Shown piece after piece: positions 28,160 through 36,500 of a stretch of DNA of 64,000 nt. Within the stretch, counting starts at the first letter, position 1. Each line of letters opens with the position of its first letter. A program made the position numbers and the translations under genes. The DNA comes from Lachnospiraceae bacterium EP-SM-12S-S03 (GTDB lineage: Bacteria; Bacillota; Clostridia; Lachnospirales; Lachnospiraceae): assembly GCA_020540725.1 (NCBI GenBank), contig JAJBSL010000013.1, positions 1 through 64,000 of the forward strand, given 5' to 3'. Under the pieces are notes generated by a model. The model did not search any database. It was not told the DNA's origin and worked only from the letters and a program-made list of their open reading frames with translations.

Positions 28160-28933
28160 TTAAATCTTCTGAAATGCCCACAAATTTTTAATTTGAGGTT
28201 CTAATGTATCATAATCCCACAATTTTTCACTATTCTTTTTACTATTCGGATCATTTACTTTTATTTTCCCGTCTTCTATTCCCGTTAACACAATGAAATG
28301 TCCTGCCGTTGTAAAATCTCCCGGCCGCATACTACATATGATCGGCATACCAGACTCCAGTGCATGAAATACTGATGTCTTCGACAAAGCAATATTTTCC
28401 CCTTCCACGCCAAACTCTCTGCATCCACTGTTAAATAATTCCCAACTCGTTCCTGTTCCTGTCACATAATATCCATTCTCCTCTGCATATTTAGCAATGG
28501 TATACGGTGTGACTGTGTTTTTCCCGGTAAGTCCTGCCACGACCATAGATAATGAAGTCGGAGCACATCCACTTACTGCAACCGAACTATCTCCATAATA
28601 TCCATATCCCCACCTTTCATCCCATTGCAACAAAAGTGGAATTGTCCCTTTCTTTACTTCGCCAATGGTATCCGCATAAACATGTCCCTTTTTCTCAGGA
28701 TATTTCATCACAAAATCTTCCATATCCGGATTCCGGGAAAGCATATCCAAAAGCTCCTTTGGATATTCTCCCTCATTCATCAAAAGAGCAGGGTTCTTTA
28801 CAAACACTCCCAATTCAGGAAGCCTATTTCCCGCAATACTCACAACTCCACACACAAAACCTATCAGTATTGCTATCATTGCCACGTTTCTCAATATTCT
28901 TATTTTTCTTCTGCGTCTTATTTTTCTTCTCAT
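28160..28933 (-). CDS. Membrane-anchored C39-like peptidase
   Basis: A 258-residue protein starting at 28933 after GGAGGTG. Very basic N-terminus, one membrane anchor (about 15-35), then an extracytoplasmic papain-like domain: the catalytic cysteine lies in VSGCAPTSLSM (C123), and the histidine in AGHFIVLTG (about 218), followed by VNDPNSKK for the third residue. This matches the C39-like peptidase family (PF13529) and not the bacteriocin ABC exporters. A role in cleaving a surface or peptidoglycan peptide is plausible. It is 37 bases ahead of the response regulator and probably heads that operon, so the two-component system may sense or control its substrate. Confidence 0.85.
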   Translation of the reverse strand: MRRKIRRRRKIRILRNVAMIAILIGFVCGVVSIAGNRLPELGVFVKNPALLMNEGEYPKELLDMLSRNPDMEDFVMKYPEKKGHVYADTIGEVKKGTIPLLLQWDERWGYGYYGDSSVAVSGCAPTSLSMVVAGLTGKNTVTPYTIAKYAEENGYYVTGTGTSWELFNSGCREFGVEGENIALSKTSVFHALESGMPIICSMRPGDFTTAGHFIVLTGIEDGKIKVNDPNSKKNSEKLWDYDTLEPQIKNLWAFQKI

Positions 28934-29046
28934 AAAAACAGCACCTCCGTTTGATAGTTTCATTCTATCAAAAACGAATGCGCTGTTTTTCTGTTTTTCC
29001 TAGTTAAATTCTTAGGAATTTATTAATTCGTCTCTCACCTTTCACC

Positions 29047-29075
29047 TTGTTTTTTCTCTTGTTTTTTCTTATACT
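29047..29075 (+). promoter_or_regulatory. Candidate promoter of the ABC-class ATPase gene
   Basis: TTGTTT (29047-29052), a 17-base spacer and TATACT (29070-29075), about 30 bases before the start codon. Confidence 0.5.
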
Positions 29076-29110
29076 ATATAATAATTCAAAAAATAGAAAG
29101 GACTTATATT

Positions 29111-30811
29111 ATGCAAAAATTAAAACAAACTCTATTATCTATACATCGCAAAAGTTACCCTGCTTATAAATCTTTAAAAGGAACATATCATTTTCCAAAC
29201 TACATGTTATCCATAGACCATGTGCAAGGAGATCCCTTTGCCTCTCCTTCCAATGTAAGTGTTCGGATTCCGTTAAAAACGGCATGCTTCCCTTTATCCT
29301 ATTATAAAACTTATGAGAACAGAATCGCACTTCAAGATTATCTGACAAGAAAATTCTATGGACAGATTGAAAAATACAATTTCAAGGCAAAAGGTTCCGG
29401 GAAAAGTGGTCTGATTTCCACAAGCCGCTGCGGACAGGAGATTTTAGAACGTACTGCCTGCGAGATTACAAAAAATGAAATCATTGCACGATTTGAAGTC
29501 GGATTCCCGGCAAACGGAAGAACCATCAATGCACCGGAACTTGAAAAAATATTATTTGATTTTCTCCCAAAATGTGTAGAATCCGTATTTTACTACAAAA
29601 ATCTACCGGCAAAAGAAGTGGAATCCGTTATCTTTCTTGCAGAAGATCAGGCCTATATCCGCGAAGAATTGAAAAGACAAAACATTGTCTGTTTCGTGGC
29701 AAACGGTTCCATTCTTCCAAGAGAATCCGGTGTCTCCAACCGACCTTTAAAAACCGGGATTCCATTTCAATCACCAGATACTTTATGCGTACAAATGGAG
29801 CTTCCGCACAGAGGAGTCATTTCCGGTATGGGGATCCATAAGGGAATCACTCTGATCGTAGGCGGTGGATACCACGGAAAATCCACTCTGTTAAACGCAC
29901 TTGAATCCGGTGTCTACAATCACATTGCCGGCGACGGAAGAGAATACGTGATTACAGATGCAACTGCTTTAAAACTCCGTGCGGAAGATGGACGGTGTAT
30001 TAAAAATGTGGATATTTCACTTTTCATCAACGATCTGCCAAACAAAAAAGATACACATTCCTTCTCTACCGAAAACGCCAGTGGAACTACTTCCCAAGCT
30101 GCAAATGTGATGGAAGGCATCGAAGCCGGAAGTGATGTATTTTTGATTGATGAAGATACTACTGCCACAAACTTTATGGTACGAGACGAACTGATGCAGC
30201 AGATTATTACAAGAGAGAAAGAACCGATCACGCCATTTCTGGAAAGAATCCGTGATCTCTATGAAAAGGGCGGCATTTCAACTATCCTTGTTGCAGGAAG
30301 CTCCGGTTCTTATTTTTATGCAGCCGATACCATTTTGCAAATGGACTGTTATCACACCATTGACATTACTGCAAAAGTAAAATCTGCATGCAAAGATTTT
30401 CCATCCCCGTCACTGTCTGCTCCCGGTTTTGTAATTCCAGAATTTAAAAGAACTGTTTTCACACCTGCTCTCCAAAAAAGAGAAAACAGACACGGAAGTC
30501 ATCATTCCGAGCGTATCAAAACAAAAGTGATGGGAAAAGATGCTTTTATGATTGATCGACAGACCGTGGACTTAAGATATGTTGAACAGCTTGCTGATTC
30601 TGAACAGACCGCATACCTTGCTCAACTTTTAAAATATATAAAAGAAACAGGTGATAACAGAAAAAGTATCACGGAAACTGTACAAATGTTAGAGCTCCAA
30701 ATTAAAAACAGAGGGCTTTCTTCTGTTCTGAATTCTTCCTGTATCCCGTGTGGATTTGCATTACCCCGCGTACAAGAAATCTATGCTTGTTTTAACAGAT
30801 ATAGAGGCTAG
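29111..30811 (+). CDS. Predicted ATPase of the ABC class (PF09818)
   Basis: A 566-residue cytoplasmic protein. A long N-terminal domain (1-235) is followed by a P-loop ATPase core with Walker A GGGYHGKSTLLNAL (about 251), a signature-like SGTTSQAANVMEG, and Walker B DVFLIDEDTTATNF (about 343), then AGSSGSYFYAADTIL. This pattern is that of the family called predicted ATPase of the ABC class; its trypanosome member MRB1590 is linked to RNA editing and binds RNA, but the bacterial role is unknown. AAAGGA precedes the ATG. Single gene; its stop codon is inside the terminator stem. Confidence 0.85.
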   Translation: MQKLKQTLLSIHRKSYPAYKSLKGTYHFPNYMLSIDHVQGDPFASPSNVSVRIPLKTACFPLSYYKTYENRIALQDYLTRKFYGQIEKYNFKAKGSGKSGLISTSRCGQEILERTACEITKNEIIARFEVGFPANGRTINAPELEKILFDFLPKCVESVFYYKNLPAKEVESVIFLAEDQAYIREELKRQNIVCFVANGSILPRESGVSNRPLKTGIPFQSPDTLCVQMELPHRGVISGMGIHKGITLIVGGGYHGKSTLLNALESGVYNHIAGDGREYVITDATALKLRAEDGRCIKNVDISLFINDLPNKKDTHSFSTENASGTTSQAANVMEGIEAGSDVFLIDEDTTATNFMVRDELMQQIITREKEPITPFLERIRDLYEKGGISTILVAGSSGSYFYAADTILQMDCYHTIDITAKVKSACKDFPSPSLSAPGFVIPEFKRTVFTPALQKRENRHGSHHSERIKTKVMGKDAFMIDRQTVDLRYVEQLADSEQTAYLAQLLKYIKETGDNRKSITETVQMLELQIKNRGLSSVLNSSCIPCGFALPRVQEIYACFNRYRG

Positions 30812-30834
30812 GGTTCTTCCCTAGCCTCTGATTT
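30803..30834 (+). terminator. Intrinsic terminator overlapping the ATPase stop codon
   Basis: AGAGGCTAGGG (30803-30813) and CCCTAGCCTCT (30819-30829) form an 11-base stem with loop TTCTT, followed by TGATTTT. The TAG stop codon lies in the left arm. Confidence 0.75.
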
Positions 30835-30845
30835 TCACACATACT

Positions 30846-32129
30846 TTATTTATGCAAAAGAATATTCTCCCCACGCACGTATTTTGCTGCAATCTGACTC
30901 TCTTCCGGTACGTAGACCAGTCGTTCCAGTCTTTCATATAATGACAGTTCATCCTCTGAAAGTCTGCTATCATCAATGATGACCGCATCGAACTCATATC
31001 CTTCTTCAAATCTTCCCACTTTACCGAAGAAACTACCGCCGCCTGCCGTAGCAAGATAAAATACCTCCGCTACCGTCAACGGTTCTTCTTCTTTGTCCAC
31101 ATAAACCCATCGCATCTTAGAAGCCTTCACAGCATCTGCCATCGCGGTAAACAAGGAAAGTTTCGATCCCGCCGCAACATCCGTTCCGATTCCGATGCGA
31201 ATTCCTTCCCGCATCATTTTCTTAACCGGCGCTACTCCACTGGCAAGATTCATATTCGACTCCGGGCAATGTGCAACCCACACCTGATTCTTTTTTAAAA
31301 TCTCTAACTCCTCTTTTCTTTGATCCGAATACACGCAATGCGCCATAATAGCTTTAGATCCAGAACCGCACATTCCATATTTATCATAGGCCTGTGCATA
31401 GCAATTCGTATCCGGATGAAGTTCCTGTACCCATGCGATTTCTGATTGGTTTTCTGACAAATGAGACTGCACCGAAAGTCCCGTCTCCCGACATATTTCC
31501 GCTAGTCCTTCCATCGTTTCATTGGTACAGCTCGGAATAAATCTCGGTGTCACTATCGGGAAAACCCGTTTGTATCTTCCATCAATATCCGAAAGCCATT
31601 TTCTTGTGTTTCTAAGAGTTTCTTCTGTCTCTTCAATTAGGTTCTCCGGTGAATTTCTGTCCATATTCACTTTACCAACTCCCGCTATCACGCCTGATTC
31701 TTCCAAAAGGTCCATCAGATATTCTGTACTTTCTACATGAATGGTAGCGAAAATTCCGGCTCTTGTTGTTGGACTATTTTTTAAATCTTCCACGAATTTC
31801 GGATATACTTTCTTCGCATACTCGATATCCGCATATCTCGCTTCTGCCGGAAAGGTATACGTATTGAGCCATGGAATCAATTCCATATTCATTCCAAGTC
31901 CACGGAATGTGTACTGCGGCGCATGAACATGAAGATCTGTGAATCCCGGCATAATGAGTTTTCCTGTATAATCCTCCACTAATCCTTCAGAATATTCTAT
32001 AGGAAGAACTTGATATACCCCAAGAATCGTGTCTTTCTTTGTTACAAGAAAACCATCTTTCATGGTTACCAATTCATCCTGCGACTTACTATAAATAATA
32101 TCACCTTTTAAAATCCTTATTCCTTCCAC
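30846..32129 (-). CDS. guaD: Guanine deaminase
   Basis: A 427-residue amidohydrolase that converts guanine to xanthine and ammonia, a purine-salvage step. The zinc-binding and substrate motifs are PGFTDLHVHAPQY, MDRNSPENL, VTPRFIPSCT, SHLSEN, AHCVYSD, AHCPESNMNLASG and GIGTDVAAG, in the family order. The start is GTG after AGGAGGAG and overlaps the end of the small alarmone synthetase gene by 13 bases, so the two are translationally linked. That links guanine removal to a (p)ppGpp-making enzyme, which consumes GTP or GDP. Confidence 0.93.
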   Translation of the reverse strand: MEGIRILKGDIIYSKSQDELVTMKDGFLVTKKDTILGVYQVLPIEYSEGLVEDYTGKLIMPGFTDLHVHAPQYTFRGLGMNMELIPWLNTYTFPAEARYADIEYAKKVYPKFVEDLKNSPTTRAGIFATIHVESTEYLMDLLEESGVIAGVGKVNMDRNSPENLIEETEETLRNTRKWLSDIDGRYKRVFPIVTPRFIPSCTNETMEGLAEICRETGLSVQSHLSENQSEIAWVQELHPDTNCYAQAYDKYGMCGSGSKAIMAHCVYSDQRKEELEILKKNQVWVAHCPESNMNLASGVAPVKKMMREGIRIGIGTDVAAGSKLSLFTAMADAVKASKMRWVYVDKEEEPLTVAEVFYLATAGGGSFFGKVGRFEEGYEFDAVIIDDSRLSEDELSLYERLERLVYVPEESQIAAKYVRGENILLHK

Positions 32130-32902
32130 TTCGACTCCTCCTTTTTCTGCTTGATTCTGCGGAAATAGGAACTCATCTCGTCCGCCATCCCCGACAGACG
32201 ATTCAAAAGTCCCGAAAAGTCTTTCAAATCTACATCATCTTGAAAGTACGGATATACAATATCATGATCCACCTCACTCCATCCTTCTTCAAACAAAGTT
32301 CTTCCTTGTATCTCCACATAATATCCTTTGTATTTAATAATATAATGGAGCGATCGATAAATACCGTCTGCTCTGATGTCAATCAGTTTTTCATCATAAA
32401 TTTTACTGTCTCCGGATCGTTTATAAACCTTCGGTCTTTCTGCAATATAAAAGTGTGCTTCATCTTCATCAAAATCTCTTAAACGATCCTCCACATAAAG
32501 CAATGGATCATTTTCAAAAACGCTTGTAATATAATTATGAAAATAAATCCAATCTTCCCGATATAGGAAAAACACACGGATACCAATCAAATCCGTACAA
32601 TATTTATAATAATTTGTCCGATCGATCTCTGCAAATTTTTCCATATTCTCTCTTCTTTTTCGAATGATTTTTTCAATCAAATGTCCCGGCGCTTTTGTAC
32701 GGTATCTGTAAGAATGGATGCCTGCACGTTCAATATCATACAGGTATTCATCTACAAAGTCTTTCCCAAGTCCACGTAATTTATCTTCCCGTTTTTCGTA
32801 ATCCTCATAAATTGCTTCCAATTCTTTCCAGGAAATCTCTGCCTCTTCAAACTCGATCTCTTCTATATTATATTCTCTCAAAAACTGTTCTTTATCCAGC
32901 AT
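32117..32902 (-). CDS. Small alarmone synthetase-like protein (RelA/SpoT domain)
   Basis: A 261-residue protein with a single RelA/SpoT nucleotidyltransferase domain and no HD hydrolase or TGS/ACT domains. Motifs are YRTKAPGHLIEKIIRK near residue 70, DLIGIRVFFL, DGIYRSLHYIIKY, and VEIQGRTLFEEGWSEVDHD with the catalytic glutamate. The C-terminus is helical. Such proteins (RelQ/RelP and relatives) transfer pyrophosphate from ATP to GDP, GTP or sometimes GMP. The ATG at 32902 follows AGGAG; a GTG two codons upstream abuts that site. It overlaps the end of the MATE gene and the start of guaD. Confidence 0.88.
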   Translation of the reverse strand: MLDKEQFLREYNIEEIEFEEAEISWKELEAIYEDYEKREDKLRGLGKDFVDEYLYDIERAGIHSYRYRTKAPGHLIEKIIRKRRENMEKFAEIDRTNYYKYCTDLIGIRVFFLYREDWIYFHNYITSVFENDPLLYVEDRLRDFDEDEAHFYIAERPKVYKRSGDSKIYDEKLIDIRADGIYRSLHYIIKYKGYYVEIQGRTLFEEGWSEVDHDIVYPYFQDDVDLKDFSGLLNRLSGMADEMSSYFRRIKQKKEESKWKE

Positions 32903-34244
32903 ATTCACACTCCTGTTCTTTCTTTAATTTCTTGTGTGTGTACCAATAATAATATGGAATCAACGGAATCAGCGCGCTCCCCCATGCTGCCGGGTCCGTC
33001 ATACACACGCCAGCAAATTGCAATGGTTGAAACAGTATCGCAATGGCCACTGCTCTTGCCAAAAGTTCAAACACACCGCCAAGCATTGGTACAATCCCAT
33101 TTCCAAGTCCCTGTAACGCGTTCCTATAAATAAATATAAGTCCCAATGGGAAGTAAAACCATAGGCAAATATGGAACATCTGTCTTGCAATTTCCTGGAT
33201 CTGTCCTGTGGAATCTTCCACGAAAATCTGCACCATCGGAGCCAGGAAGAAATAAGCTGCAATCATCGTAAAAATGCTGTAAACTCCGCAAAGAATCACG
33301 CTGGACTTTACGCCCTTTTTAATACGCTCTATTTTTCCCGCACCGTAATTTTGTCCCACATACGTTGCAATCGCTGTTCCGATCGACGGATACGCCTGCA
33401 GAATCAGGTTTTGAATTTTATTGGCTGCAGAATACGCCGCAATATGTACCTCTCCAAGCATATTTAAAGAAGACTGTACGATCAATCCACCGATTGCGGT
33501 AATGGAAAACTGTAATCCCATCGGGACTCCCATCTTCAGCAGATTCCAGATACTTTGTCCTTTGATAATCCTGTCATCTTTTCCAAAATGAATAATTTTA
33601 TATTTTTTCCACACAAAACCCAAACATAAAATTGCAGCCACACATTGTGCGAGTACGGTTGCCAATGCTGCTCCTGCCACTCCAAGTTCAAAAACTGCAA
33701 CGAAAAGCAAATCCAATCCGACATTTAAAACAGAAGATACAATAAGAAAATACAGTGGCGTACGGCTGTCTCCAAGGGCGCGCGCCATTGAAGAGAGCAT
33801 ATTATAAAGTATTGTGATCGGTATTCCCGCAAAAATAACCGCCACGTATCCTCTTGTCATTTCAAAAATATTTTCCGGCGTATTGACAAGGTGAAGAAGC
33901 CATTCATCCAGAAGTAATAAAGCTGCTGTCAAAACAACTGCGATCGCCACACACAAATACGTTGACATGGCGACATAATGCTTCAATCCTTTTTCATCTT
34001 TTGCACCGTATCTTTGCGCAATTAAAATTGAAAATCCGCTTGTCATACCAAGAATCCAGCCATTCACGAAAAAAACAAGATGCGTTGTACTTCCCACAGA
34101 TGCCAGCGCATCCACACCAATATAGCGTCCAACAATCATGGAATCTACAATATTATATAAATTTTGAAACAATCCGCCAAATAAAACCGGGATCATAAAT
34201 ACTAGGATCAGTCTATACGGTTTCCCTTCTGTCATATCTTTCAT
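32892..34244 (-). CDS. MATE family multidrug/metabolite exporter
   Basis: A 450-residue membrane protein with twelve predicted helices, of usual MATE length. Family features include IPVLFGGLFQNLYNIVDSMIVGRYIG in helix 1, GVPMGLQFSITAIGG opening the second half, and NYGAGKIERIKKG, the duplicated counterpart of AQRYGAKDEKGLKHY. The NorM/DinF-type subfamily is probable; transported compounds cannot be inferred. First gene of an operon with the alarmone synthetase and guanine deaminase, which might hint at export of a purine-related compound. Promoter at 34284-34312. Confidence 0.9.
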   Translation of the reverse strand: MKDMTEGKPYRLILVFMIPVLFGGLFQNLYNIVDSMIVGRYIGVDALASVGSTTHLVFFVNGWILGMTSGFSILIAQRYGAKDEKGLKHYVAMSTYLCVAIAVVLTAALLLLDEWLLHLVNTPENIFEMTRGYVAVIFAGIPITILYNMLSSMARALGDSRTPLYFLIVSSVLNVGLDLLFVAVFELGVAGAALATVLAQCVAAILCLGFVWKKYKIIHFGKDDRIIKGQSIWNLLKMGVPMGLQFSITAIGGLIVQSSLNMLGEVHIAAYSAANKIQNLILQAYPSIGTAIATYVGQNYGAGKIERIKKGVKSSVILCGVYSIFTMIAAYFFLAPMVQIFVEDSTGQIQEIARQMFHICLWFYFPLGLIFIYRNALQGLGNGIVPMLGGVFELLARAVAIAILFQPLQFAGVCMTDPAAWGSALIPLIPYYYWYTHKKLKKEQECEYAG

Positions 34245-34283
34245 TCATACATTCCTCCCCCATTTCCTTAGTTTCCCCATATC

Positions 34284-34312
34284 ATTATACATAGCATTTC
34301 TCCATTTGAAAA
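34284..34312 (-). promoter_or_regulatory. Promoter of the MATE-synthetase-guaD operon
   Basis: TTTTCA (34307-34312), a 17-base spacer and TATAAT (34284-34289) on the minus strand, 40 bases before the start codon. Confidence 0.6.
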
Positions 34313-34329
34313 GGGTAATTTCCCGCAGC

Positions 34330-34356
34330 AAAAAGGATATGGAACATCCATATCCT
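34330..34356 (-). terminator. Intrinsic terminator after sdpI
   Basis: AGGATATGGA and TCCATATCCT (34334-34343 and 34347-34356) form a ten-base stem with a three-base loop, followed by TTTTT on the minus strand. Confidence 0.85.
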
Positions 34357-34367
34357 CATTTTGTTCA

Positions 34368-35003
34368 TTACAATCTGTTTTCTCTTTTATAAAGTATGAA
34401 CGAGTATATAACCGGAATCAATACCGTACAAGCAATCACAACTAAAATAATCTCTGCACTTCTTAAAAAAATATTTGCTATGAATACAATTCCTGCCACA
34501 ACCCAAAGCTTGGAAGCTATACGGTGTGTTTTATTCCAGTTTTCTTCGCTACTTAATGTCCAAGGAATCTTGATTCCCACCGTGTAATTCTGTTGGTTTT
34601 TCGACATATAATTTCCTAATACAATGAACAGAATCCCCATCATAATACTTACAATCATTGTCATGTCAATCTGCATTCCAAGAGCATACGCGAGTATAGA
34701 ACCATTCGATACGATTGAAATAACCGGCACTATCCAGAAAATTACCGCCAGCATCATTCTTCCGATATTTTTCTTCTTTGGATCATTCAATGTCACACAT
34801 ACACAAAACAAATGAATCACAAGAAGAAATAACGGAAGTCCAAATACCGTAGAGGCTTTGCTGCTCCATCCATCTGCCGCATTATTACTTCCAAAATGTG
34901 TCGCAATGGTATCCGGTAACTGTTTCCAAAAGAATATACCTACCAAAATTGGAAGTATTGTAATGATACTTGTAATAATCAGTCTTTTTCTATATTGTTT
35001 CAT
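34368..35003 (-). CDS. sdpI: SdpI family membrane protein
   Basis: A 211-residue protein with six predicted transmembrane helices. It carries DUF1648-type features (LPDTIATHFGSNNAADGW, about 30-47) and the SdpI domain (KNQQNYTVGIKIPWTLSSEENWNKTHR, given by its borders at about residues 133-160). In Bacillus subtilis SdpI gives immunity to the SdpC toxin and sequesters the repressor SdpR. The start overlaps the regulator gene by 14 bases, as in the Bacillus pair. No sdpABC toxin genes are visible in the window, so it may be an orphan immunity or signalling pair. Confidence 0.88.
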   Translation of the reverse strand: MKQYRKRLIITSIITILPILVGIFFWKQLPDTIATHFGSNNAADGWSSKASTVFGLPLFLLVIHLFCVCVTLNDPKKKNIGRMMLAVIFWIVPVISIVSNGSILAYALGMQIDMTMIVSIMMGILFIVLGNYMSKNQQNYTVGIKIPWTLSSEENWNKTHRIASKLWVVAGIVFIANIFLRSAEIILVVIACTVLIPVIYSFILYKRENRL

Positions 35004-35271
35004 TCTGTTTTCCTCCCTTCAAGTCACTAAGCCATAACATAATTTCTTCTACTACTGACGTATTCAGATTATAATACACATAGTTTTTTTCTTTTGTTTC
35101 CCACACCAGATCTGCTTTCTTAAGCACACTTAAGTGATACGAAATTGTTGCATTGGTCATATCAAACCGGTCTGCAATTTCTCCCGCTGACATTCTACCA
35201 GACTTTAGCATCACAAGTATCTCTCTTCGAACCGGATCTGACAATGCTTTGAACGTTTCACCAAAACCCAT
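34990..35271 (-). CDS. sdpR: ArsR-type transcriptional repressor (SdpR-like)
   Basis: A 93-residue winged-helix protein. KALSDPVRREILVML opens the domain, with recognition helix NATISYHLSVLKKADLV and wing ETKEKNYVYYNLN. No ArsR-type cysteine metal site is seen. It heads the two-gene operon with sdpI, and the promoter is flanked by palindromes made of TCTAAAT half-sites, consistent with autorepression as known for SdpR. The ATG follows GAGGTGATGG. Confidence 0.9.
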   Translation of the reverse strand: MGFGETFKALSDPVRREILVMLKSGRMSAGEIADRFDMTNATISYHLSVLKKADLVWETKEKNYVYYNLNTSVVEEIMLWLSDLKGGKQNETI

Positions 35272-35294
35272 TCCATCACCTCTTCCAAATCTAT

Positions 35295-35382
35295 TTAGAA
35301 AATTTTCTAATTACTTTTAATTACAATATAGCACTTCTAAATAAAAAGTCAAGAACTATTTAGATTTTTTTCTAAATAGTTC
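35295..35382 (-). promoter_or_regulatory. Promoter and palindromic operators of sdpR-sdpI
   Basis: On the minus strand the promoter is TTGACT (35347-35352), a 16-base spacer and TATATT (35325-35330). It is bracketed by TTAGAAAATTTTCTAA (35295-35310) and by GAACTATTTAGA-(6)-TCTAAATAGTTC (35353-35382), with a further TTCTAAAT half-site at 35335-35342 inside the spacer. The shared TTTAGA/TCTAAA element is the likely repressor site. Confidence 0.7.
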
Positions 35383-35403
35383 TCAAAGTCATTTCCCATA
35401 TGC

Positions 35404-35443
35404 AAAAAGGGCTCTCAAATCACTGATTGATTTGAGAGCCCTT
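35404..35443 (-). terminator. Intrinsic terminator after the GGGtGRT gene
   Basis: AAGGGCTCTCAAATCA (35407-35422) and its complement (35428-35443) form a perfect 16-base stem followed by TTTTT on the minus strand. Confidence 0.9.
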
Positions 35444-35470
35444 AGAGATTCAAACTACTATATTTCTATA

Positions 35471-36481
35471 TTAGAATTTACCTTCTGTTGCAGCCTGCTC
35501 GATCGCTACAGCTACAGCTACAGTCATACCAACCATCGGGTTGTTACCTGCACCGATTAATCCCATCATCTCAACGTGAGCCGGAACAGAAGAAGAACCT
35601 GCGAACTGTGCATCAGAATGCATACGTCCTAATGTATCTGTCATACCGTAAGAAGCCGGTCCTGCTGCCATGTTGTCCGGGTGAAGTGTACGTCCTGTAC
35701 CACCACCAGAAGCAACTGAGAAATATTTCTTTCCTGCTTCTACACATTCTTTCTTATATGTACCTGCAACCGGATGCTGGAAACGTGTCGGGTTTGTAGA
35801 GTTACCTGTAATAGAAACATCAACGCCCTCTTTCCACATGATCGCTACACCTTCACGTACATCATTTGCACCATAACAGTTAACTTTTGCACGAAGTCCA
35901 TCAGAATATGCTGTTCTTGCTACTTCTTTCAATTCTCCTGTGTAGTAATCGTACTCTGTCTGCACATATGTAAATCCATTGATTCTTGCGATGATCTTAG
36001 CAGCATCTTTTCCAAGACCATTTAAGATAACACGTAATGGTTTTTTACGGACTTTGTTTGCTTTTTCAGCAATACCGATTGCTCCTTCCGCAGCAGCGAA
36101 AGACTCGTGACCTGCTAAGAATGCGAAACAATCTGTATCTTCTTCAAGAAGCATTTTACCAAGGTTACCATGTCCAAGACCTACTTTTCTCTGGTCAGCA
36201 ACAGAACCCGGAATACAGAAAGCCTGAAGACCTTCTCCGATTGCTGCAGCAGCGTCTGCAGCTTTTCTGCAGTCTTTCTTGATTGCAATCGCAGCGCCTA
36301 CAATGTAAGCCCAACATGCATTTTCAAAACAGATTGGCTGAATTCCTTTTACCTGATCGTAAACATTAAGTCCAGCGTCTTTTGTGATTTTTTCAGCTTC
36401 TTCGATAGAAGCGATACCATAGCTGTTTAATACAGCGTTGATTTTATCAATACGTCTCTCATATGATTCAAATAAAGCCAT
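35471..36481 (-). CDS. GGGtGRT protein
   Basis: A 336-residue soluble protein of the family named for its GGGTGRT motif (SVASGGGTGRTLHPDN, about residues 255-270). Other conserved-looking parts are PICFENACWAYIVGAAIAIKK, the glycine/histidine segment GHGNLGKMLLEEDTDCFAFLAGHESF, VNCYGANDVREGV and the alanine/glycine-rich end GLIGAGNNPMVGMTVAVAVAIEQAA. Single cysteines (near residues 51, 56 and 89) could ligate a metal or cluster. Its biochemical function is not established as far as I know. It is 19 bases downstream of a NifU-like gene, has a strong AGGAGG site and a strong terminator, suggesting high expression. Confidence 0.88.
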   Translation of the reverse strand: MALFESYERRIDKINAVLNSYGIASIEEAEKITKDAGLNVYDQVKGIQPICFENACWAYIVGAAIAIKKDCRKAADAAAAIGEGLQAFCIPGSVADQRKVGLGHGNLGKMLLEEDTDCFAFLAGHESFAAAEGAIGIAEKANKVRKKPLRVILNGLGKDAAKIIARINGFTYVQTEYDYYTGELKEVARTAYSDGLRAKVNCYGANDVREGVAIMWKEGVDVSITGNSTNPTRFQHPVAGTYKKECVEAGKKYFSVASGGGTGRTLHPDNMAAGPASYGMTDTLGRMHSDAQFAGSSSVPAHVEMMGLIGAGNNPMVGMTVAVAVAIEQAATEGKF

Positions 36482-36500
36482 TTTAAAGTCCTCCTATCGA

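Noticed and set aside
26325..28933. VanR/VanS-like pair as part of a vancomycin-resistance cluster
   Set aside because: No vanH, D-Ala-D-Lac ligase, vanX, vanT or vanY gene lies nearby; the neighbours are a C39-like peptidase and an ABC-F/HelD operon.
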